Part shown: in pieces, positions 5,923-11,020 of the stretch | How positions within the stretch are numbered: the stretch's first letter is position 1 | Layout: each line of letters starts with the position of its first letter | Origin: JACQFK01 sp035644495 | GTDB lineage: Bacteria > Planctomycetota > MHYJ01 > JACPRB01 | Assembly (NCBI GenBank): GCA_035644495.1 | Contig: DASQOM010000225.1 | Coordinates: 1-11,020 of the forward strand | Direction: 5' to 3' | Length of the DNA stretch: 11,020 bases | Notes under the pieces: model-generated | The model's database searches: none | Told to the model about the DNA's origin: nothing | What the model saw: the letters and a program-made list of their open reading frames with translations, nothing else | Position numbers and translations under genes: made by a program

Positions 5923-5940
5923 CCGTCGCTCCGGCGACGG
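5923..5940. other. GC-rich hairpin downstream of the glycosyltransferase-like gene
   Basis: CCGTCGC (5923-5929) pairs with GCGACGG (5934-5940) around a TCCG loop, a 7-bp perfect stem 36 nt after the stop at 5887. CCATGG flanks it on both sides (5917-5922 and 5947-5952). There is no T-run, so it is not a classical intrinsic terminator, but it may still shape the 3' end of the transcript. Confidence 0.45.
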
Positions 5941-5948
5941 GAGGATCC

Positions 5949-6218
5949 ATGGGACTCTTGCTGCGGGGGGTCCTGGTCGTGCTCGTCCTGATGCGGATGG
6001 GGCACATCCCGCACCGCTTCTGGACGGGCTCTAGAAAATCCCGCGCTCCGGGACCCAGACCACGTCGCCCGGCAGCAGCAGCACGTCCTTGTCGAGGCTG
6101 CCCGACAGCACCGCGTCCAGGTCCACCGAGATCTTCTTCACCTCGCCCCCCGGCGTGCGCCGGAGGACCTGGACGCTCCCGGTCGACGCGAACTTCGTAT
6201 AGCTGCCCGCGGAGCTGA
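5949..6218 (+). CDS. Doubtful small ORF with hydrophobic N-terminus
   Basis: An ATG at 5949 is preceded by GGGAGG (5939-5944) with a 4-nt gap, a good ribosome binding site, and opens MGLLLRGVLVVLVLMRMGH, a possible membrane segment. After about 28 codons the frame runs antisense through the 3' end of the export lipoprotein gene and becomes an Arg/Pro/Ala-rich sequence typical of a shadow frame. If real, it may be a short membrane peptide whose own stop was lost (a TAG lies in another frame at 6032-6034). No family is recognised. It is kept because of the ribosome binding site only. Confidence 0.2.
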   Translation: MGLLLRGVLVVLVLMRMGHIPHRFWTGSRKSRAPGPRPRRPAAAARPCRGCPTAPRPGPPRSSSPRPPACAGGPGRSRSTRTSYSCPRS

Positions 6219-6984
6219 CGGCCATCGAGACCGTGATCCGCGTGTCGTTGGGGACATCGATGTTGCCCGGCTTGTTGACCGCGCCCAGCACGTACGCGAC
6301 GCGGACCGCCGACGGGATGACCAGCAGGTCGTCCGGCCAGAGCTCGAGGTCGGCCTCGGCCTGCCCCTTCGCGATCAGCTTTTCGACATCGACCAGCGAG
6401 AGGCGGATGACCTCGCGCTCGACGGGGCCGCGTCGCCGCACGATCTGGACGTACTCCTTATAGGCGCGGTCCGTGAAGCCGCCCGCGGCGGCGATCAGCT
6501 GCAGCACCGTGATGCGCGAGTTCGGCGGCACCTCGTAGCCGTCGGGCTTCGCGACGCCGCCGACCACGTAGACCTTCCGCTTCGCGTACTCGCGGACGGT
6601 GACGCTGACCGAGGCTTCGCGGATATAGTCCTTCTCGAGGCGGGTGCGGATCGTGGTCTCGAGGTCGGCCTGGGTGCGGCCGGCCGCGTCGACGGGGCCG
6701 ATCAGCGGGAACGAGATGCGGCCGTCCTGCGGGATGCGCACCTCGAGCTGCAGATCGGGCTGCCGGAACACGGTGATCGCGAGCAGGTCGCCCGCCAGCA
6801 GGAGCGGATCGGGGCGGGGGAGCGACTTGATCGCGGTCATGGGCTCGCCGCCCGGCCCGGGCGGCACCAGGACCGGGATCGAGGCGGGGTCGGGGGGGCC
6901 GCTCATCGGCCGCGCGGGGGCGCCGTCGCTGCATCCGGCAGCGAGGAGGAGTATCGCGATGAGTCGACGCATGAACGATGTCAT
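6031..6984 (-). CDS. Polysaccharide export lipoprotein (Wza-like, Poly_export + SLBB)
   Basis: A 317-residue lipoprotein: hydrophobic signal with lipobox LLAAGC (Cys18), a Pro/Gly-rich linker, a polysaccharide biosynthesis/export domain (about 59-138; DPLLLAGDLLAITVF, then IPQDGRISFPLIGPV), and two SLBB modules, one with VYVVGGVAKPDGYEV and one with AYVLGAVNKPGNIDV, ending PGDVVWVPERGIF. Wza-type proteins form the outer-membrane channel for capsule or exopolysaccharide. This one ends right after the second SLBB module and lacks the C-terminal amphipathic helix of E. coli Wza (379 aa), as in many short homologues. ATG 6984 was chosen for a sensible signal peptide; ATG 6972 (MRRLIAILLL) is equally possible and neither has a clear Shine-Dalgarno. 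It is divergent from the Tat-signal isomerase, with about 61 bp between the starts. The partner co-polymerase/tyrosine kinase is not in the window. Confidence 0.9.
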   Translation of the reverse strand: MTSFMRRLIAILLLAAGCSDGAPARPMSGPPDPASIPVLVPPGPGGEPMTAIKSLPRPDPLLLAGDLLAITVFRQPDLQLEVRIPQDGRISFPLIGPVDAAGRTQADLETTIRTRLEKDYIREASVSVTVREYAKRKVYVVGGVAKPDGYEVPPNSRITVLQLIAAAGGFTDRAYKEYVQIVRRRGPVEREVIRLSLVDVEKLIAKGQAEADLELWPDDLLVIPSAVRVAYVLGAVNKPGNIDVPNDTRITVSMAVSSAGSYTKFASTGSVQVLRRTPGGEVKKISVDLDAVLSGSLDKDVLLLPGDVVWVPERGIF

Positions 6985-7016
6985 GCTAGGGGCGACCCGC
7001 GACGGTGTCAAGAGCG

Positions 7017-7045
7017 TATCATTGAACACCGTTCAAGGAGGACTG
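7017..7045 (+). promoter_or_regulatory. Inverted repeat and strong ribosome binding site before the Tat-signal isomerase
   Basis: TTGAAC (7022-7027) and GTTCAA (7031-7036) form a perfect 6-bp inverted repeat with an ACC gap. The right arm runs straight into AGGAGG (7036-7041), 4 nt before the ATG at 7046. TATCAT (7017-7022) overlaps the left edge and could be a -10 element, but no -35 is evident. The arrangement could be an operator or an mRNA hairpin that limits access to the ribosome binding site, in a 61-bp gap between divergent starts. The ribosome binding site is secure; the regulation is inference. Confidence 0.45.
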
Positions 7046-7894
7046 ATGAACCGACGCGAGTTTCTGGCGACGTCGTCGATCGGGCTGGCGGGGCTGGCGG
7101 CCGGCGCCCCGCAGGACAAGGTCACGCACAAGGCCATGATCCTGGGGATGGTCAAGGGCGGCGCCGGCCCCGAGGAGAAGTTCGCGATCCTGAAGGCGGC
7201 CGGCTTCGACGGCGTCGAAGTTCCGCCGACCGACGCCGCGGGCCAGGAGAAGTTCAAGGCCGCGTCGGAGAAGACCGGGCTGCAGATCCACTCCGTCATC
7301 TTCGGCGGCTGGGGGAAGCCGCTCTCGTCGCCCGACCCCAAGGTCCGCGAGGAGGGCGTCGAGCAGCTGAAGAACGGCCTCCGCTGCGCGCATGCGGTCG
7401 GCGCCGACAACCTGCTGCTGGTCCCGGCGATCGTCGACGGCAGGACGCGCTACGCGGAGGCCTACGAGCGCTCGCAGGAGGGGATCCGCAAGGCGCTGCC
7501 CCTCGCCGAGGAGCTCAAGGTCGTCATCTCCGTCGAGGAGGTCTGGAACAACTTCCTCCTCAGCCCGCTGGAGTTCGCGCGCTACGTCGACGAGTTCCAG
7601 AGCCCGTGGCTGAAGGCCTACTTCGACATCGGCAACATCGTCAAGAACGGCTGGCCCGAGGACTGGATCCGGACGCTCGGCAAGCGCATCAACCGGGTGC
7701 ACCTCAAGGACTATAAGAAGAAGACCGGCCAGTTCGTGAAGCTGACGGAAGGCGACGTGAACTGGAAAGAGGTGCGGAAAGCGTTCGTCGAGGTCGGCTG
7801 GCCGAAGTTCATGACGGTCGAGTTCAACGGCGACGACTTCCTGGAGCCCGACGAGCTCGCGAAGCGCATCGACCGCATCATCGCGGGGGAGTAG
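7046..7894 (+). CDS. Tat-exported sugar phosphate isomerase/epimerase-like TIM-barrel protein
   Basis: A 282-residue protein opening MNRREFLATSSIGLAGLAAG, a twin-arginine signal, followed by an AP-endonuclease-2/xylose-isomerase-like TIM barrel. Likely metal ligands are spread as in that family: E164 (SVEEVWNNF), D194 (KAYFDIGN), H219 and D222 (NRVHLKDY) and E259 (MTVEFNGDD). AAGFDGVEVP (51-60) is the usual early strand. Exported members are numerous in Planctomycetota and related groups and are annotated as sugar isomerases/epimerases, mostly without a known substrate. Start ATG 7046 is supported by AGGAGG 4 nt upstream; longer in-frame extensions upstream run through the divergent gene. The gene ends at 7894, overlapping by 17 bp the tail of a histidine kinase remnant. 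Substrate is unknown; a role in sugar turnover with the nearby GH42-like protein is plausible. Confidence 0.87.
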   Translation: MNRREFLATSSIGLAGLAAGAPQDKVTHKAMILGMVKGGAGPEEKFAILKAAGFDGVEVPPTDAAGQEKFKAASEKTGLQIHSVIFGGWGKPLSSPDPKVREEGVEQLKNGLRCAHAVGADNLLLVPAIVDGRTRYAEAYERSQEGIRKALPLAEELKVVISVEEVWNNFLLSPLEFARYVDEFQSPWLKAYFDIGNIVKNGWPEDWIRTLGKRINRVHLKDYKKKTGQFVKLTEGDVNWKEVRKAFVEVGWPKFMTVEFNGDDFLEPDELAKRIDRIIAGE

Positions 7895-7979
7895 GCGGCG
7901 CGGCGTCCGCGGGCAGCGTGAAGGAGAAGGTCGCGCCCTTGCCGGGGGCCGCCTCGGCCCAGACGCGCAGGCCGGGGTC
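7878..7979 (-). pseudogene. Histidine kinase remnant (last ~33 codons)
   Basis: On the minus strand the sequence RVWAEAAPGKGATFSFTLP, followed by ADAAPPTPPR and TGA (complement of 7878-7880), is the typical C-terminal end of a HATPase_c domain in sensor histidine kinases (VWAES.PGKGSTFTFTLP). Upstream on that strand (above about 7980) the similarity stops at once: no G1/G2 box (GxGLGL), no N box and no H box. The frame stays open to 8126 but that part reads unlike a kinase. It is therefore the 3' tail of a deleted kinase gene that once extended to the right. Its stop overlaps the Tat-signal isomerase gene by 17 bp, as expected for an original convergent pair. Confidence 0.7.
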
Positions 7980-7982
7980 CCG

Positions 7983-8066
7983 GAGTCCACGATCACGGAG
8001 ACGTACGAGCGCTTCGCGATCAACGGGGAAATCCCCGACGGCTCGTTCACGCTTCCGGACAAATAG
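7983..8066 (+). pseudogene. 3' remnant of a second gene (LolA-like C-terminus)
   Basis: In the plus frame ending at TAG 8064-8066 the codons read ESTITETYERFAINGEIP followed by DGSFTLPDK. This looks like the end of a secreted beta-rich protein; the pattern 'Tyr-x-x-Phe-x-Ile-Asn-x-x-Ile-Pro-Asp-x-x-Phe-x-Leu-Pro' recalls the C-terminus of LolA-like/outer-membrane lipoprotein-sorting proteins. To the left (before about 7983) the same frame runs antisense into the kinase remnant, so the 5' part is missing. The protein-like reading is clear; the family is tentative. Confidence 0.5.
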
Positions 8067-8143
8067 GGCCACGAAGCGTCCGCGGAAACGTAGCATAGGG
8101 GAATCGACGCGGGATCTGCGCTCCAACCCCCGGGACGACGCCC

Positions 8144-11020
8144 ATGCAGATTCTGCTCCTCGCCCTCTTCGCCTCCCTCGCCCCGCAGGACAGCCCGGAG
8201 CTGTTCCTCGGCACCTTCGACCGCCCCGAGGACGCCCGGCTCTGGGAAGGCGGCGGCAGCGCGAAGATGACCTTCGAGCCGCGGGATCCCACCGACGTCA
8301 ACAAGATGTGCAAGATCGTCCTCGACGCCGGCTCGTTCGGCGGCATCAGCTCGTTCCGCCAGCCCAAGGACTGGTCCGCGTACGAGGTCCTCTCGTTCGT
8401 CGTCTGGTGCCCCGACCGCCGCGGCATGGGCATCCGCGTCGACGACGACAACAGCAAGAACTACGCGACCCGCTACAACGGCGACGCGACCCTCGAGGCC
8501 GGCCGCAACCTCGTCCAGATCCCCATCGCCGAGATGAAGCATGCCATCAACCCGGCCAAGGTGAAGTACCTCGTCCTCTTCTTCCTCGATCCGCCCAAAG
8601 GACTGACCGTCTATATCGACGACGTCCGCCTCGGCGCGCGGCAGACGGACAAGGTCGCGTTCATCCCCTACGAAAAGCGCCTCGAGTTCGTGCCGACCAC
8701 CGACGTCGCCTCGCCCCACTATCCGCTGGCGAAGCCGCTGGCCGGAGGCCCGCTGAAGGCGCTGGTCGTCTATGACATCGAGGAGGGCCGCGATCTGGCC
8801 GAGCTCATGCAGCGCCTGGACCTGAAGGTCTCGCCCGTGTCCTGGTCGAACGAGGCCGGAGTCCACAAATGGGTCGGCTTCGCCTACGGCCAGCGCAGCT
8901 ACGACCTCAGCCGGCGCTATCTTGCGAGCACCGCGCAGGGACCCGAGAAGTTCGACACGATGATCCTCGCGACGCCGACCGGATGGAGCCCGCTCGGGAA
9001 GGCCGCGACGGAGCCGATCGTCGACCGCGTCCGGAACCGCGGCGAGGGGTTGGTCCTCGTCTTCCCGTTCCCCGGCGACAGGCACGAGGCGCCGTGGCCG
9101 GAGGAGCTGCGGTCGGTGTCGGCGCTGATCGACAGCGAGACGGATTTCCAGCGCGAGAACGGCTATATGCGGCCGGCGCTGAGCGGCCACATCGTCGGGA
9201 AGAAATGGCGCGCGGTGAAGGAGCACCCGATCACGAAGGGCGTCCCGCTCGACGCGCTGCCGTTCGAGGCGCTGGAGGTGCAGGCCTATAAGGCCGCTCC
9301 CGGCGCCGAGGTCCTGATCGAGACGGAAGACGGGCACCCCGTGCTCGCCGTCCGCGAGGTGGGGAAGGCGCGCGTGGTCACATTCGCCGTCCGCTGCCGC
9401 AGCCTGACGCCTTACGTCGGCAACGCGGGGGCGCGCCGCCAGTGGCGCGACTACCGGTACTGGGAGGTCTTCCACGACCTGCTCGCGCGCGCGGCCCTGT
9501 GGTCGGCGCGGCGGGACATGGTCCGCGACGGCAAGGAGACGACGACCACCGGCGACCCGAACCTGTCGCTGCGGCAGTGGAAGAACGCGAAGGGGGAGGT
9601 CACGTCGTGGCAGCTCGACTTCGCCCCGTCGTCGCTGAAGCCGATCAAGGTGACGGCGCCGGCGCTGATCGCGCGCGGCGGGGAGATCGCGGTGAAGGTC
9701 GAGCCCGCCTCCCCCGCGACGGCCCGGCTGATCGATTATGCGGGAGGCCGGAAGCGGACGCTCCTGGAACGCCCGGTCGAGGGGGGCGCCGCCACGCTGT
9801 CCACGCGCGGGCTGGAAAGCCTGGCGCTTGTCGTGGAGATCCAGGCGGACGGGGCGAAGGGGGAGGCGACGGTCTACGTCACGCCCGACCCGGATTGGGA
9901 CGACTACGAGGTCTACAGCTGGAGCGCCGGCGGCATCAGCTATCTGCGCGACCTGCAGATGGAGCAGCTGCGCGAGTTCGGGCTGACCACGGAGCAGGTG
10001 GGCGGCGTCGGCGACGCGCAGGAGAGCTTCCGTCGCGGCTTCCGCGTGCACGCGATGTTCTCCGCGACCGGCCTCCACTGCAAGGACTTCGACGGCGTCT
10101 ACCGCGAGTTCAACAAGAACCCGGATCCGAAGCTGCTGGTGCGGAATCCGTCGTTCGCCGATCCCGCGTTCCTCGAGACGCAGCGGAAGACGATCTCGAC
10201 GTGGACGAAGTCGATGGCCCCTTATGCCCCCCTGACGATGTCGCTCGGCGACGAGACGTCGCTGACGAGCTACGTCGCGGAGTTCGACTTCGATTTCCAC
10301 CCGGAGAACGTGCGCGCGTTCCGGGAGCGGCTGAAGACGCTGTTCGGCGACGTCGCCCAAATGGGCGCGGCGCTGGGCGGCAGGTGGGAGTCGTTCGAGA
10401 CGGTGACGCCCCCGACGACGGCGGAGGCCCGCAAGTCCGGGAACTGGGGGCTTTGGAGCGTGTGGCGCGACCACAACGACGAGCTCTGGACGGGCGCGTT
10501 CCGCTTCTACCGCGACGAGATGCGGAAGGACTATGCCGCGACGCGGCTGAGCGTGTCGGGCACGCAGACGTCGCACATCTTCAACGGCATCGACTGGGCC
10601 CGGCTCGCGCCGGTGATGGGGGCGACCGCGGACTATACGGGGCGCTACCAGCTGGTGCAGCGGATGAACTTCAATCCCGCGATCCGCAGCACGCCGTGGG
10701 CGGGGTACGGGCGGACGGGCCCGGCCGCGGCGCACCAGCTCTGGCAGAACCTCAGCTTCGGCGGATCGGGGACGGCGTTCTTCTGGTATCCGTCGCTGCT
10801 GAACGCGGATCTCACCCAGAGCCCGTCGGCGCGCGACTATTACCCGACCCTGAAGCTGCTGCGCGACGGCGTCGGCCGGCAGTTCATGGCCGCGCCGCGG
10901 CGCTATTCGCCGGTCGCGATCCTCTGGAGCCCGCGAAGCCAGCGCGCGGCGTGGACGCTGGGGAAGATGGGCGAGTTCGAGAAGACGGAGTCGCAGGTCT
11001 ACCAGACGATCGTCCACGCG
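8144..11020 (+). CDS. Large secreted GH42-like glycoside hydrolase, 3' end outside window
   Basis: The frame is open from ATG 8144 to the window end (959 codons seen, no stop). A short signal (MQILLLALFASLA) is followed by a galactose-binding/CBM-like jelly roll (~20-168; FLGTFDRPEDARLWEGG to VYIDDVRLG). Next comes a class-I glutamine-amidotransferase-like Rossmann region (~203-445; LKALVVYDIEEGRD, FDTMILATPTGW, then HPITKGVPL and GKARVVTFAVR), a beta-rich segment (~480-580) and, from ~585, a TIM-barrel region. Inside that, MSLGDETS (E704) matches the GH42 acid/base region, and HPENVRAFRERLKTLFGDVAQM resembles the GH42 segment 'Fr.WLk.kYg.l..LN'. SFGGSGTAFFWYP (~868-880) matches the late barrel strand. 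It probably acts on polysaccharide-derived oligosaccharides outside the cytoplasm. The Shine-Dalgarno is weak (GGGA, about 8 nt). The domain order is unusual for GH42. The family call is by motif only. Confidence 0.7.
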   Translation, partial: MQILLLALFASLAPQDSPELFLGTFDRPEDARLWEGGGSAKMTFEPRDPTDVNKMCKIVLDAGSFGGISSFRQPKDWSAYEVLSFVVWCPDRRGMGIRVDDDNSKNYATRYNGDATLEAGRNLVQIPIAEMKHAINPAKVKYLVLFFLDPPKGLTVYIDDVRLGARQTDKVAFIPYEKRLEFVPTTDVASPHYPLAKPLAGGPLKALVVYDIEEGRDLAELMQRLDLKVSPVSWSNEAGVHKWVGFAYGQRSYDLSRRYLASTAQGPEKFDTMILATPTGWSPLGKAATEPIVDRVRNRGEGLVLVFPFPGDRHEAPWPEELRSVSALIDSETDFQRENGYMRPALSGHIVGKKWRAVKEHPITKGVPLDALPFEALEVQAYKAAPGAEVLIETEDGHPVLAVREVGKARVVTFAVRCRSLTPYVGNAGARRQWRDYRYWEVFHDLLARAALWSARRDMVRDGKETTTTGDPNLSLRQWKNAKGEVTSWQLDFAPSSLKPIKVTAPALIARGGEIAVKVEPASPATARLIDYAGGRKRTLLERPVEGGAATLSTRGLESLALVVEIQADGAKGEATVYVTPDPDWDDYEVYSWSAGGISYLRDLQMEQLREFGLTTEQVGGVGDAQESFRRGFRVHAMFSATGLHCKDFDGVYREFNKNPDPKLLVRNPSFADPAFLETQRKTISTWTKSMAPYAPLTMSLGDETSLTSYVAEFDFDFHPENVRAFRERLKTLFGDVAQMGAALGGRWESFETVTPPTTAEARKSGNWGLWSVWRDHNDELWTGAFRFYRDEMRKDYAATRLSVSGTQTSHIFNGIDWARLAPVMGATADYTGRYQLVQRMNFNPAIRSTPWAGYGRTGPAAAHQLWQNLSFGGSGTAFFWYPSLLNADLTQSPSARDYYPTLKLLRDGVGRQFMAAPRRYSPVAILWSPRSQRAAWTLGKMGEFEKTESQVYQTIVHA

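Noticed and set aside
5923..5940. The hairpin as an intrinsic terminator.
   Set aside because: No T-tract follows the stem (the next bases are GAGGATCC), so only a generic hairpin is reported.
7024..7034. GAAC-ACC-GTTC as a LexA/SOS box of the GAAC-N4-GTTC type.
   Set aside because: The gap is 3 nt instead of 4 and the neighbouring gene has no link to DNA repair.
7019..11017. A 1332-codon open frame on the minus strand.
   Set aside because: It is antisense to the Tat-signal isomerase and the GH42-like gene. Its product is low-complexity, rich in Arg, Leu, Val and Ala, with no recognisable domain, as is common opposite high-GC genes.

Overview
The window is GC-rich DNA (about 70% by eye, with strong G/C third-position bias) and reads as a bacterial chromosome. 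No ribosomal RNA, tRNA or other taxonomic marker is present. A Tat-exported xylose-isomerase-like TIM-barrel protein, a large secreted GH42-like glycosidase, a multiheme c-type lipoprotein and a DksA-like factor together fit a free-living Gram-negative such as a high-GC Planctomycetota member. That assignment is an inference of modest confidence.

Layout. 1-283: 3' end of a glycogen debranching enzyme gene (glgX), overlapping tail-to-tail with a single-domain response regulator (226-669, minus). 765-834: tandem REP-like repeat pair. 835-1653 (minus): REP-associated Y1/HUH transposase (RAYT). 1744-1809: inverted REP pair. 1811-2248 (minus): lipoprotein with two c-type heme motifs, divergent from a DksA/TraR-type zinc-finger regulator (2375-2764, plus). 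2769-2834: inverted REP pair. 2835-5102 (minus): O-antigen ligase/polymerase-type membrane protein with a TPR tail. 5159-5224: inverted REP pair. 5315-5887 (plus): glycosyltransferase-like protein behind a good sigma70-type promoter. 6031-6984 (minus): Wza-like polysaccharide export lipoprotein. 7046-7894 (plus): Tat-signal sugar isomerase/epimerase-like protein. 7878-8066: scar in which the 3' tail of a histidine kinase and the 3' tail of a second, LolA-like gene are joined back to back. 8144-end (plus): start of a large secreted protein (at least 959 aa) with a carbohydrate-binding-like, a GATase-like and a GH42-like region.

The most striking structure is the RAYT gene surrounded by four doublets (eight units) of a ~30-bp imperfect palindrome. 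Three doublets are head-to-head inverted pairs with exactly 6-nt spacers and one is a tandem pair. Three minus-strand genes end 0-1 nt from a repeat, and the DksA-like gene ends 4 nt from one. The repeats therefore cut 0.8-5.2 kb into three cassettes of unrelated function: transposase; cytochrome plus regulator; ligase. This looks like a lineage-specific RAYT/REP system whose elements form 3' hairpins on host genes.

The ligase, glycosyltransferase-like protein and export lipoprotein (2.8-7.0 kb) are a plausible surface-polysaccharide module. The Tat isomerase and GH42-like protein on the right suggest periplasmic or extracellular carbohydrate metabolism. The kinase/LolA-like scar between those two is best explained by one deletion that removed the middle of a divergent gene pair.
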